From NCBI GenBank assembly GCA_041652255.1, contig JBAZHT010000003.1:10083-74082 (forward strand): a stretch of 64,000 nucleotides of DNA. Reading direction: 5' to 3'. Positions 35,001-44,282 of this stretch are shown here, piece by piece. The position numbers and the translations under genes are program-made. Numbering within the stretch: position 1 is the stretch's first letter; the number at the start of each line of letters is the position of its first letter. This stretch comes from DMER64 sp041652255 (GTDB lineage: Bacteria > Bacteroidota > Bacteroidia > Bacteroidales > UBA932). Under the pieces are notes generated by a model, which was not told where the DNA came from, searched no databases, and saw only the letters and a program-made list of their open reading frames with translations.

Positions 35001-37715
35001 ATGTCAGAAATCAAACGAGTTTACAGCTTTGGCGGGAAAACTGCCGATGGTGATGGTTCTATGAAAAATCTGTTGGGTGGCAAAGGTGCTAACCTGGCGG
35101 AAATGTGTCTCCTGGGAATTCCCGTTCCCGCAGGCTTTACCATAACTACGGAGTGTTGCACGGAATATTACGCTCTTGGATGCAACTACCCGAAGGGACT
35201 GGCCAAAGAAGTAGCCTTAGCCCTGAAGAAAACGGAAGATATTATGGGAACACGTTTTGGTGATCCCGAGAACCCTCTCCTGGTATCTTGCCGCTCGGGC
35301 GCCAGAAGCTCCATGCCCGGTATGATGGAAACCGTACTGAATATTGGTCTCTGCTCGGCTACGATTCCTGGACTGATCAAAAAAACCGGCAATGCACGGT
35401 TTGTTTACGATGCCTACCGCCGGCTGATCATGATGTACTCAGACGTGGTCATGGAAAAAGCCGAAGGCATTGAGCCGGCTGAAGGACAAGGCATTCGCGT
35501 ACAGCTGGACGGTCTGCTGCATCAGGTGAAAACCGAAAAAGGCTATAAAAGCGATACCGAGTTATCCGAAGAAGACCTGATGACTTTGTGCGATATGTTC
35601 AAGAAAAGAGTGGTTCATGTTCTTGGGAAACCATTCCCCGACGATGCCATGGAACAGCTCTGGGGCGGGATTGGTGCCGTATTCAAATCATGGAACGGGA
35701 AACGTGCCATTTCATACCGCCGCATAGAAGGCATTCCCGATGAATGGGGTACGGCAGTTACCGTGCAATCCATGGTATTCGGGAACATGGGAGACAATTC
35801 CGCCACGGGAGTCGCTTTTTCCAGAAACCCGGCTACAGGGGAAGCCAAATTTTACGGTGAATGGCTGGTCAACGCACAGGGTGAAGACGTGGTCGCAGGT
35901 ATCCGCACCCCCAACCCATTGAACGAATCCACCAAGAACGATCAAAACAAACACCTCCATTCCCTGGAAACCTCCATGCCCAAAGTCTACGGTGAGCTCA
36001 ACCAGATCCAGAAGAACCTGGAAGCCCACTTCCGCGATATGCAGGACATAGAATTCACCATTCAGGACGGCCGTTTGTGGATGCTTCAGTGCCGCGTGGG
36101 AAAACGCACCGGTGTTGCCGCCCTGAACATGGCCATGGATATGTTGCTGGAAGGTCTCATTGACCGCAAGACCGCCGTTATGCGCGTGGCTCCTTCGCAA
36201 TTGGATGAACTCCTTCACCCGATCTTAGATCCTGCGTCTGAAAAAGCAGCCGAAGTGGTTGCCAGGGGATTACCCGCCGGACCGGGCGGTGCCGTTGGTC
36301 AGATTGTCTTCACGGCAGAAGATGCCGTTAAATGGAATAAAGATGGTAAAAAAATCATACTGGTCAGGGAAGAAACCAACCCCGAGGATGTTGAAGGAAT
36401 GCGCGCCGCCGACGGCTTGTTGACAGCACGCGGAGGCATGACCTCACACGCTGCCCTGGTTGCCCGCGGATGGGGAAAATGCGCCATTGTAGGTTGCGAA
36501 GTCGTACATATTGACCTGTCAAAACGCATACTGACCATTAACGGAAAACAATACCCCGAAGGCACTGTTTTCAGCCTGAACGGAACACGTGGATTTGTAT
36601 ATGACAAAGCGATTGATACAATGGACGCCTCTGAGAATCCCCGTTTCCAGGAATATATGAAAATGGTGGATTCTTTCCGCACCATGGGTGTCCGCACCAA
36701 CGCAGACACTCCCGAAGATGCCCGAATGGCCCTGAATTTTGGCGCCGAAGGCATAGGATTGTTCCGTATTGAACACATGTTTTACGGATTGAATTCGGAA
36801 GCCCCCCTGGGGAAACTCCGGAAAATGATCCTTTCTAACAACGTGGGAGAAAGAAAACTGGCATTGCATGAACTGGCTCCTTACGTGAAAAATGCGGCGA
36901 AAGAAACCCTCCGGGTAATGGACGGGCTGCCGCTGACTTTCCGTTTGTTGGATCCGCCTCTTCACGAATTTGTTCCCCAGACTGCGGATAAACAAAAAGA
37001 ACTTGCCAAAGAACTGGGCATCTCCGTGGAAGAGATCATCAAACGCGGAGAACTCCTGCATGAGGTGAACCCCATGATGGGACACCGCGGTGTACGTCTG
37101 GGCGTCTCCTACCCCGAGATTTCTGAAATGCAGTTTCGTGCCATTTTTACGGCAACTGCCGAGTTGATAAAGGAAGGACACAATCCCAAACCCGAGATCA
37201 TGATCCCGGTGACTGTAACCGTAAAAGAGCTTGATGATCAAAAAGTGATTGCAGACAAGGTACATAAGGAAGTCCAGGACCAGTTCGGGATTACCTTTGA
37301 TTACCTGTACGGCACCATGATCGAGATCCCCAGAGCAACACTGGTCGCAGAAGATATGGCAAAAACGGCACAGTTCTTCTCATTCGGGACGAACGACCTT
37401 ACACAGATGACCTTCGGTTTCTCCAGGGACGATATCGGGTCGTTCATGGGCGAATACATCCAGAAAAAGATCCTGCCCTTTGATCCGTTCCAGCACATAG
37501 ATGAAAAATCGGTAGGAAAACTGATCGAAACCGCCATCAATGGAGGCCGTGTCACAAACCCCAAGATCAAACTCGGCATATGCGGAGAACACGGAGGAGA
37601 TCCGCAATCGGTGCGTTTCTGTTACAAGATGGGGCTGACCTATGTGTCCTGTTCACCTTTCAGGGTCCCTATAGCCCGTCTGGCTGCCGCCCAGGCTGCC
37701 ATTACAGAAGGGTGA
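35001..37715 (+). CDS. ppdK: Pyruvate, phosphate dikinase
   Basis: Reversible conversion of pyruvate, ATP and phosphate to phosphoenolpyruvate, AMP and pyrophosphate. The 904-residue protein has full length. It has an N-terminal nucleotide-binding domain (GGKGANLAEM; SCRSGARSSMPGMM), a central phospho-His domain (GGMTSHAALVARGWGK, with the catalytic His) and a C-terminal PEP/pyruvate domain (EGIGLFRIEHMF; SFGTNDLTQM; GICGEHGGDP). It has its own -7 box and leads into galE 13 nt downstream. Confidence 0.97.
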   Translation: MSEIKRVYSFGGKTADGDGSMKNLLGGKGANLAEMCLLGIPVPAGFTITTECCTEYYALGCNYPKGLAKEVALALKKTEDIMGTRFGDPENPLLVSCRSGARSSMPGMMETVLNIGLCSATIPGLIKKTGNARFVYDAYRRLIMMYSDVVMEKAEGIEPAEGQGIRVQLDGLLHQVKTEKGYKSDTELSEEDLMTLCDMFKKRVVHVLGKPFPDDAMEQLWGGIGAVFKSWNGKRAISYRRIEGIPDEWGTAVTVQSMVFGNMGDNSATGVAFSRNPATGEAKFYGEWLVNAQGEDVVAGIRTPNPLNESTKNDQNKHLHSLETSMPKVYGELNQIQKNLEAHFRDMQDIEFTIQDGRLWMLQCRVGKRTGVAALNMAMDMLLEGLIDRKTAVMRVAPSQLDELLHPILDPASEKAAEVVARGLPAGPGGAVGQIVFTAEDAVKWNKDGKKIILVREETNPEDVEGMRAADGLLTARGGMTSHAALVARGWGKCAIVGCEVVHIDLSKRILTINGKQYPEGTVFSLNGTRGFVYDKAIDTMDASENPRFQEYMKMVDSFRTMGVRTNADTPEDARMALNFGAEGIGLFRIEHMFYGLNSEAPLGKLRKMILSNNVGERKLALHELAPYVKNAAKETLRVMDGLPLTFRLLDPPLHEFVPQTADKQKELAKELGISVEEIIKRGELLHEVNPMMGHRGVRLGVSYPEISEMQFRAIFTATAELIKEGHNPKPEIMIPVTVTVKELDDQKVIADKVHKEVQDQFGITFDYLYGTMIEIPRATLVAEDMAKTAQFFSFGTNDLTQMTFGFSRDDIGSFMGEYIQKKILPFDPFQHIDEKSVGKLIETAINGGRVTNPKIKLGICGEHGGDPQSVRFCYKMGLTYVSCSPFRVPIARLAAAQAAITEG

Positions 37716-37728
37716 TTTTTTTGAGATA

Positions 37729-38751
37729 ATGAAAAACATACTTATCACCGGAGGGGCGGGATTTATTGGAAGCCATACTGCCGTTGAACTGACAACGGCA
37801 GGATATGGTGTGATAATAGCGGATAACTTGTCCAATGCAGACACAACCTGCCTGAAGGGTGTTGAAAAAATTACCGGCAGAAAGATTCCCTTTTATAAGG
37901 CCGATTGCTGTGACAAACAGCAGATGCAAGAGATTTTTGGGGCACATTCCATTGACGGAGCCATTCATTTTGCCGCTTTCAAGGCTGTGGGAGAAAGTGT
38001 GGAAAAACCTCTGATGTATTACCATAATAATCTTTTGTCTTTTATAACCTTACTGGAAGTGATGGCGGAAAACGGGGGCGGAGGGGTAGTTTTTTCTTCT
38101 TCCGCCACCGTGTACGGACAACCTGACAGACTGCCTGCAACGGAAGACACGCCGCGAAAACCGGCTGCCAGCCCATACGGAAAAACCAAACAGATCTGTG
38201 AAGACATCCTGTTGGATGCAGTCAGGGCACATCCCTGTCTGAAAGGTATTATTCTGAGGTATTTCAATCCCATAGGAGCACACCCCTCGGCTCTAATAGG
38301 AGAATTACCCCGGGGCGTCCCCAATAACCTGGTTCCCTTCATAACGCAAACGGCTGCGGGCATGAGAGAGGAACTGAAAATCTTTGGTAACAATTACCCG
38401 ACTCCGGATGGCACAGCGCTTCGGGATTATATTGATATCGTGGATCTGGCCACTGCCCATGTCTCTGCATTTGAAAGAATGACAGAACACAATCCGGACG
38501 GCTCCTGCGAGGTATTCAACATAGGAACGGGCAAACCCCTTTCGGTATTGGAGCTGGTGGAAAAGTTCATGGATGTAAACAAAGTTCCCTTGCGGTACAA
38601 GATCACAGGGCGGCGGGAAGGAGATGTGGAAGCCGTCTGGGCAGATACATCACTGGCCAATCGCGTTTTGGGCTGGAAAGCTTCCCGTACGGTAGAAGAG
38701 ACACTGGCCAATGCATGGGCCTGGGAGAAAAAACTGCGTGAAATAAAATAA
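37729..38751 (+). CDS. galE: UDP-glucose 4-epimerase
   Basis: Interconverts UDP-glucose and UDP-galactose (possibly also the N-acetyl forms). The 340-residue short-chain dehydrogenase-like protein has the NAD loop GGAGFIGSH, the catalytic SSSATVYG and YGKTK (Tyr-x-x-x-Lys) motifs, and the conserved RYFNPIGAH and RDYIDIVDL stretches. It is between ppdK (13 nt) and dgt (9 nt) on the same strand. Confidence 0.95.
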   Translation: MKNILITGGAGFIGSHTAVELTTAGYGVIIADNLSNADTTCLKGVEKITGRKIPFYKADCCDKQQMQEIFGAHSIDGAIHFAAFKAVGESVEKPLMYYHNNLLSFITLLEVMAENGGGGVVFSSSATVYGQPDRLPATEDTPRKPAASPYGKTKQICEDILLDAVRAHPCLKGIILRYFNPIGAHPSALIGELPRGVPNNLVPFITQTAAGMREELKIFGNNYPTPDGTALRDYIDIVDLATAHVSAFERMTEHNPDGSCEVFNIGTGKPLSVLELVEKFMDVNKVPLRYKITGRREGDVEAVWADTSLANRVLGWKASRTVEETLANAWAWEKKLREIK

Positions 38752-38760
38752 CTTTTCACC

Positions 38761-39999
38761 ATGAAAAACACCCTCATACCTGAACGTTTTAAAGACCAGA
38801 AGACGGATTGTTTCCATGTCAAATGGGCCCAATCCATGCAGCGCGGGGGTGAGTTTTTGCCGCCCCAGGAAAAACCGGACGATACAAGGACCCAGTTTTA
38901 CAGGGACTATTCCCGGATCCTGCATTGTACTTCCTACAGACGTCTGAAACACAAGACTCAGGTTTTCTTTGCCACCCAGAACGACCATATCTGTACCCGC
39001 ATGGAACATGTAAACCACGTGGCTTCCATCAGCTATACCATTGCCAAATTCATGGGCCTGAACACCGAACTGACACAGGCCATCGCCCTGGGACACGATC
39101 TGGGCCACAGTCCTTTCGGTCACGAAGGAGAAACCCTTCTGTCCGAGATCATGAAACAATGGGACGGGTCTTTCTGGCATGAAAAGAACGGGTTGTATAC
39201 GGCAGACAAGATAGCGACTTTGCCCAATGCATCGGGGATTCACAAAAATCTGCGTCTGACTTATGCGGTCCGTGACGGAATCATATCCCATTGCGGTGAA
39301 ACCGACGAAAACGGTCTTTTCCCGCGAGATGAAGCTATTGACCTGGAACAGATAGAACGTCCCAATCAATACCTTCCGTATACCTGGGAGGGTTGTGTAG
39401 TAAAATTATCGGATAAGATAGCATACCTGGGCCGGGACATTGAAGATGCCATTGAACTGAACCTCCTGGAACAGGAACGGCTTGATGAACTTAACGAGTT
39501 GATGAAAAGCATTCCCGATTCGGAAGGTGTTGTGAACAATACGGCCCTGATAGAACTTTTCATCAAAGACTTGTGTAAGCATTCTTCTCCCGAAGAAGGC
39601 ATGCACTTTTCTCCGCGTTATTACGAATTGCTGGTAAAAGTTAAAGAATTCAATTACAAACACATATACTACCATCCCCGTTTGGTGTACTATCAGGAAT
39701 ACGCCCGGTGTATCATACATACCATTTTTGATTTTCTGGACGGTTATTACGGAAACGACATGCTGCCGAAAATTTCGGCTGACATGTCAAAGTTTCCTGT
39801 TTTGTTAAGGTATTTCCGTGAATGGCTTATAAAATACAGCGGAAGCGATCCAAAAGAAAGGGAAAAGGCCGGGTTTGATAACGATATCATCTATGATCTG
39901 GCTGATCGGTCCCAATACCGCCGGTCAATTATCGATTATATTGCGGGAATGACCGACAATTTTGCCATTCGCGTTTACCACGAGATCATTTCTTTTTAA
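38761..39999 (+). CDS. dgt: Deoxyguanosinetriphosphate triphosphohydrolase
   Basis: HD-superfamily enzyme that hydrolyses dGTP (or dNTPs) to the nucleoside and tripolyphosphate. The 412-residue protein shows RRLKHKTQVF, the metal-binding RMEHVNHV and ALGHDLGHSPFGHEGE motifs, and a later Asp in KLSDKIAYLGRD. It is the last gene of ppdK-galE-dgt and overlaps the convergent serpin gene by 4 nt. Confidence 0.92.
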   Translation: MKNTLIPERFKDQKTDCFHVKWAQSMQRGGEFLPPQEKPDDTRTQFYRDYSRILHCTSYRRLKHKTQVFFATQNDHICTRMEHVNHVASISYTIAKFMGLNTELTQAIALGHDLGHSPFGHEGETLLSEIMKQWDGSFWHEKNGLYTADKIATLPNASGIHKNLRLTYAVRDGIISHCGETDENGLFPRDEAIDLEQIERPNQYLPYTWEGCVVKLSDKIAYLGRDIEDAIELNLLEQERLDELNELMKSIPDSEGVVNNTALIELFIKDLCKHSSPEEGMHFSPRYYELLVKVKEFNYKHIYYHPRLVYYQEYARCIIHTIFDFLDGYYGNDMLPKISADMSKFPVLLRYFREWLIKYSGSDPKEREKAGFDNDIIYDLADRSQYRRSIIDYIAGMTDNFAIRVYHEIISF

Positions 40000-41234
40000 A
40001 TACCTGTCATCAGTCCTGCAAACAGAATGGTTCCTGTACTTTTCTCCTTAATGAAATAGAGGAACGGTCTGTCCACATGGAACGGGATTGTATGGCCCGG
40101 ACCAGCAGAAGTCACGTTAAAGCCAATTGTGGTAACTGCAGCCGCTTCCGTTCCTTCTTCATCCACCTGGATAACGGCATTCTGTTTCAGTAGGGCAATG
40201 AACAAAGGGATGTCGCTGATATGGTTGAAATCTGCCCTAAAAGGGTCAAAAGCCACGCCCATTCCCATGCGTGTCAGGACGGGGATCATCGTTTCTTCAG
40301 AATCGAATTCCACTTTAAAGCGGGGAATTCGCAGATTAAGTTCAGTTGTATAAAGGCCGGAAGTCCATTGTTCCCATTGTTCCGGAGTAAGTCCGGATAC
40401 CACATCCATCACGGAAACACCCGTGTCGGGAAGTACAATGACCATACTGTAAGCCTTGTTTCCATAAGGGATCTCAGCTATTGCAACTCCCTGGCTTGTC
40501 GTATAAGGAAAATCATTGGTTTGTTCCATGTAGGTAACTTGTCCGGTTGATCCTGAAAGGTTTGTGAATGACCCCATCCAGCTATCGTCTTTGTCAAAAG
40601 TTGATTCCCACTTTCCCTTGAAATAGAGGGCATTGGTATAGATCAAACGCGCATCGGGATCTATCCGGTCAAGAATTTTTTTGATCAGGTCATTGGTATT
40701 GTCAGCACACCACTGATTGATAACGGAAGGCGCATCGGGATCGGAAAAATCCAGGTTCGTGACGGAAGCATCGTAGTAATGTTGCAGGGATTGAATAAAA
40801 GGAGTCTTGACCGGAAACGTTTCTTCTATCCAAACAGCATTGGCTATCTGAAGGCTGACGGTGTTGTCCACATCTTTCAGGGCCGGCACCAGATAGTGGT
40901 AAAAACCATTCATTTCTTCAAGAGAATAGGGTTGAAAACCCAAAACTCCCTTCATATCTTCAAGGGTGGTTCCCACGGCCCCGTTGGTTACGGCAGATAA
41001 TGCCAGGGATGCGCTCAGGGGAGATATAAAAACATTATCACCCTCCATTTCCAGGCACATTTCCCGCAACAAATCAACAGCAAATTCATTGCCGTGATCC
41101 AGGATCTCCTGCTGGACTTTGGTCAGGACAATATCTTTTCTTTCAATAGGAGAATCTGTGTTCAATTTGGAACACGAAACAGAAAAAAGTCCGGCAAGGA
41201 CGGCCAGAAAAAATAAATTGAAGACAGTTTTCAT
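39996..41234 (-). CDS. Serpin-family protease inhibitor lipoprotein
   Basis: A 412-residue serpin with an N-terminal lipoprotein signal (FSVSC lipobox). The serpin core is complete, including the N-terminal NVFISPLSASLALS and the breach/shutter regions. The reactive-centre hinge EEGTEAAAV is rich in small residues, as in inhibitory serpins, and is followed by the FHVDRPFLYFI signature. By alignment with antitrypsin numbering from the hinge Gly, the scissile bond would fall near V-T/S. Bacterial serpins such as the Bacteroidetes protein miropin inhibit host or self proteases. The start at 41234 gives a clean signal peptide. It overlaps dgt by 4 nt. Confidence 0.9.
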   Translation of the reverse strand: MKTVFNLFFLAVLAGLFSVSCSKLNTDSPIERKDIVLTKVQQEILDHGNEFAVDLLREMCLEMEGDNVFISPLSASLALSAVTNGAVGTTLEDMKGVLGFQPYSLEEMNGFYHYLVPALKDVDNTVSLQIANAVWIEETFPVKTPFIQSLQHYYDASVTNLDFSDPDAPSVINQWCADNTNDLIKKILDRIDPDARLIYTNALYFKGKWESTFDKDDSWMGSFTNLSGSTGQVTYMEQTNDFPYTTSQGVAIAEIPYGNKAYSMVIVLPDTGVSVMDVVSGLTPEQWEQWTSGLYTTELNLRIPRFKVEFDSEETMIPVLTRMGMGVAFDPFRADFNHISDIPLFIALLKQNAVIQVDEEGTEAAAVTTIGFNVTSAGPGHTIPFHVDRPFLYFIKEKSTGTILFAGLMTGI

Positions 41235-41289
41235 AGATTTGGTTTTTAATACACTTTTTAAATGCATTGTTTCCACCAATACTGCTTCT

Positions 41290-41334
41290 CCCTTTCCAAA
41301 AAAGCATTTCTTACCGGTCTTTTTTCGTAAAGGG
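41290..41334 (-). terminator. Long hairpin downstream of rubredoxin gene
   Basis: Two nested arms: CCCTTT with AAAGGG, and AAAAAAG with CTTTTTT, separated by a small internal loop, with a 14-nt apical loop. It begins 1 nt after the rubredoxin stop codon and would stop transcription before the serpin gene. The T-tract lies inside the stem rather than after it, so it is not a classic terminator. Confidence 0.45.
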
Positions 41335-41335
41335 T

Positions 41336-41494
41336 TTACAATGGTGAAAAATCTTCTTTACCGGCACCACAAAGCGGACATACCCAATCATCGGGAAGAT
41401 CCTCAAAGGCGGTTCCCGGTGCTATTCCATTATCGGGATCTCCTTCAGCAGGGTCATATACATACCCGCACAAATTGCATTCATACTTTTTCAT
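41336..41494 (-). CDS. Rubredoxin
   Basis: A 52-residue iron protein for one-electron transfer. It has the two conserved knuckles C6-x2-C9-G-Y and C39-P-L-C42-G, the DPAEGDPDNGI stretch and the DLPDDWVCP motif. The ATG at 41494 gives full family length. It is divergent from tldD with an 80 bp shared promoter region; a weak -7 box (TACTTTTA, 41540-41547) faces it. Its redox partner is unknown. Confidence 0.95.
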   Translation of the reverse strand: MKKYECNLCGYVYDPAEGDPDNGIAPGTAFEDLPDDWVCPLCGAGKEDFSPL

Positions 41495-41560
41495 GATCGT
41501 AAAATTAAAGTGTTAAGGATTTTAAAAAATCGTACCATGTAAAAGTAACACTTTTTTTTA

Positions 41561-41568
41561 TACTTTTG
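41561..41568 (+). promoter_or_regulatory. -7 promoter box of tldD
   Basis: TACTTTTG matches TANNTTTG and ends 6 nt before the ATG at 41575. A TTG at 41566 that would extend the frame lies within the box. Confidence 0.55.
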
Positions 41569-41574
41569 TTTCCC

Positions 41575-42951
41575 ATGGATCACAAAAAACTGTTGGAGCT
41601 GGCATTGGGAAAAGGAGGGGATTTTGCCGATCTCTATCTTGAACAGAGCTTGTTCCATGAGATTATATTGAGGGACGGAAAAGTGAATGCCGCCGGAACA
41701 AACAGCGAAGGGGGACTGGGAATCCGTGTGATTAAGGGACAAAATACCGGTTACGCCTATACGGAATCTTCTCTTGCCTCCGACAGGGAAAAGGCGGCCA
41801 GGACTGCGTCTTATATAGCAGACGGCACGGTTGCCTCAACCGGCCAGGCTTCCATCACCACCCTGAATCTGCCTGACAGGTATCCCATTCTGACTCCATG
41901 GGACAGCTTTTCCCCACAGGAAAAAATGCCGTATTTGTATGAGCTTAACGACCTGATTTTCAGTGCTGATAAGCGTGTCAAAAAGGTAACTGCCCGCCTG
42001 GCCGATTCAACGTCCCAAATTGCATATTACAATTCCCTGGGCATTCACTGTAGCGATATCCGTCCCCTTGCCTCTCTGACGGTATCCTGCATCATGGAGG
42101 AATATGGCCGGAGGGAAACGGCTTCGGCCTCGCGTTCTTTCAGAAAGGGCGCAGAATTCCTTAACCCCCACCTGATCAGGGAACTTGCCGGTGAAGCAGT
42201 GGCCCGTACCGCTTTTCTTTTCGGTGCCGGACAACCGCAGGGCGGAGAAATGCCCGTAGTCATGTCTGCAGGCAGTTCCGGGATTTTGTTGCACGAAGCG
42301 ATAGGGCATGCTTTTGAAGCCGATTTTGTCAGAAAGAACACGTCTATTTTTTCAGATAAAATGGGACAACGCATCTGCCACCCGGGCATCACCGTCGTGG
42401 ATGACGGGACCATCCCGGGAAACCGGGGTGCTTTGAACGTTGATGACGAAGGCGTTCCCGGACAAAAAACATATATGGTTACAGACGGAATACTGACGTC
42501 TTTCCTGCACGACAGAATCTCGGCCCGTTATTTTAATGTAAGTCCTACCGGAAACGGAAGGAGGGAATCTTTCCGGTATATGCCCCTGCCCAGGATGCGT
42601 GCCACTTATATGGAAAACGGCACGGAAACTGCGGAATCCCTGATCGCTTCAGTAAAAAAAGGACTATACGTAGATACGTTCAGTAACGGACAGGTACAGA
42701 TTGGAGCGGGAGATTTTACCTTCTATGTGAAAAGCGGGTACCTGATTGAAAACGGAAAATTGACACAGCCCGTAAAAGACACCAATATAATCGGCAACGG
42801 ACCCAGGGCTCTGGGAATGATCACGGGTGTAGCGAACGATTGCCGGATAGATAACGGAACATGGACTTGCGGAAAAGAACAAAGTTGTGAAGTTTCTTGC
42901 GGCATGCCTTCTGTTCTTATAAGTTCTTTAACAGTGGGAGGTCGCTTATGA
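41575..42951 (+). CDS. tldD: TldD-like metallopeptidase subunit
   Basis: Catalytic subunit of the TldD/TldE (PmbA) heterodimeric zinc protease, which in E. coli trims unfolded peptides such as the microcin B17 precursor and CcdA. The 458-residue protein has the metal motif HEAIGHAFEAD (H-E-x-x-x-H) and the C-terminal glycine-rich region. Its ATGA overlap (4 nt) with the next family member indicates tight co-translation. The start follows a -7 box by 6 nt. Confidence 0.93.
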   Translation: MDHKKLLELALGKGGDFADLYLEQSLFHEIILRDGKVNAAGTNSEGGLGIRVIKGQNTGYAYTESSLASDREKAARTASYIADGTVASTGQASITTLNLPDRYPILTPWDSFSPQEKMPYLYELNDLIFSADKRVKKVTARLADSTSQIAYYNSLGIHCSDIRPLASLTVSCIMEEYGRRETASASRSFRKGAEFLNPHLIRELAGEAVARTAFLFGAGQPQGGEMPVVMSAGSSGILLHEAIGHAFEADFVRKNTSIFSDKMGQRICHPGITVVDDGTIPGNRGALNVDDEGVPGQKTYMVTDGILTSFLHDRISARYFNVSPTGNGRRESFRYMPLPRMRATYMENGTETAESLIASVKKGLYVDTFSNGQVQIGAGDFTFYVKSGYLIENGKLTQPVKDTNIIGNGPRALGMITGVANDCRIDNGTWTCGKEQSCEVSCGMPSVLISSLTVGGRL

Positions 42952-44273
42952 ATGAAAAAGAGTGGTTAGAACAAACCTGCCGTTATGCATTGGAATCTTC
43001 GCTCAGGAAAGGAGCCGGACAGGTCAGGGTGTCAGCCTTGCGGGATGTCTCCAACGGACTAACTGTATTGAACGATTCCCTGGAAAAGATACAGAGTGCC
43101 GTAGAATCTTCGCTGATGATCCAGCTTTTCACGGACGGCCGTTATGGATCCTGTGCAACCAACCGGACAGATCCTGCCCTGATAGATCAACTAATAGACC
43201 AGGCCCTTGATTCTGTACGTTTACTGGCACCGGATCCCTGCCGGACATTGGTCCCTGCGGCACTCAGGTATGACGGACCTCCTTCAAAGATGGCCTGTAA
43301 CGGGGAAATCAGTACCGAGGCAAAAAAAACACTTCTTTCAGAATGCGCTGATGGCGTATTCGGAAAAGAGCCCTTACTGATCAGTGTGACGGTGGATTAT
43401 GCCGACTATAAACGCCGGACACAAATAATGGACTCCACCGGATTAAACTGCAGTTCAGAAGAAACCTGGTACAGCCTCACGGCAGAATGTGCCGTTAAAG
43501 GAGAGGGTGACACCAGGCCTTCCGACTGGGAATATTCGGGAGGATTTCATCCGGAGGCTGTCGGGATCGGCTCCGGAATACCTTCCGGTTGTGCCATTCG
43601 TGCCCTTCAACGGGCGTTGGCAAAACGCAATCCCGTTAAGATCAGGTCCGGCAGGTATCCCGCAATAGTGGAAAACCGGGTGGCCTCTACCCTCCTGGGG
43701 CCTGTTATTCAAGCTGTTTCAGGCAGTTCCCTGCAACAGCAGGACTCTTTCTTATTGGGTAGGCTGGGACAAACCGTTGCGTCCCCCGTCCTAACCCTTA
43801 TTGATGACCCGCACAAAAAAGGAGAACCGGGATACCGGTTGTTTGATCATGAAGGAATGGCTACTGTCCGGCGAACGGTTTTCGAAAACGGACGTCTGAA
43901 TACGTATTTTATAAATACTTATTACGCCAACAAACTGCAAATGCAACCCACCATATCATCTCCTTCCCTGCTGACGTTGCCCGGTGGCAAAGGAAATGCC
44001 GGCTCCCTTGCCGGTTCACTGAAAAATGGCATCTTTGTAACCGGATTTAACGGGGGAAACTGCAATACGGCAACCGGAGATTTTTCATACGGGATTGAAG
44101 GATTCCGGGTTGAGAACGGTCAAATAACAAATCCTGTAAACGAAATGGTCATGACGGGTAATATGTTGGATCTATGGGAAAAACTTTTGGCGACCGGAGA
44201 CGATGCCCTGAAGACAACAGCCTGGCAGATCCCGTCCCTGTTGTTTGATAATATTGAGTTCGCTGGACTCTAA
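42948..44273 (+). CDS. pmbA: PmbA/TldE-like non-catalytic subunit
   Basis: The 441-residue partner of TldD. It is homologous across its length but lacks the H-E-x-x-x-H motif, as expected for TldE/PmbA. Conserved elements include NYYANKLQMQPT-like sequence (TYYANKLQ), GFNGGNCNTATGDFSYG and the terminal hydrophobic NIEFAGL. The ATG at 42948 overlaps the tldD stop. The longer open frame starting at 42897 is inside tldD. Confidence 0.9.
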   Translation: MNEKEWLEQTCRYALESSLRKGAGQVRVSALRDVSNGLTVLNDSLEKIQSAVESSLMIQLFTDGRYGSCATNRTDPALIDQLIDQALDSVRLLAPDPCRTLVPAALRYDGPPSKMACNGEISTEAKKTLLSECADGVFGKEPLLISVTVDYADYKRRTQIMDSTGLNCSSEETWYSLTAECAVKGEGDTRPSDWEYSGGFHPEAVGIGSGIPSGCAIRALQRALAKRNPVKIRSGRYPAIVENRVASTLLGPVIQAVSGSSLQQQDSFLLGRLGQTVASPVLTLIDDPHKKGEPGYRLFDHEGMATVRRTVFENGRLNTYFINTYYANKLQMQPTISSPSLLTLPGGKGNAGSLAGSLKNGIFVTGFNGGNCNTATGDFSYGIEGFRVENGQITNPVNEMVMTGNMLDLWEKLLATGDDALKTTAWQIPSLLFDNIEFAGL

Positions 44274-44282
44274 AAGATTTCT

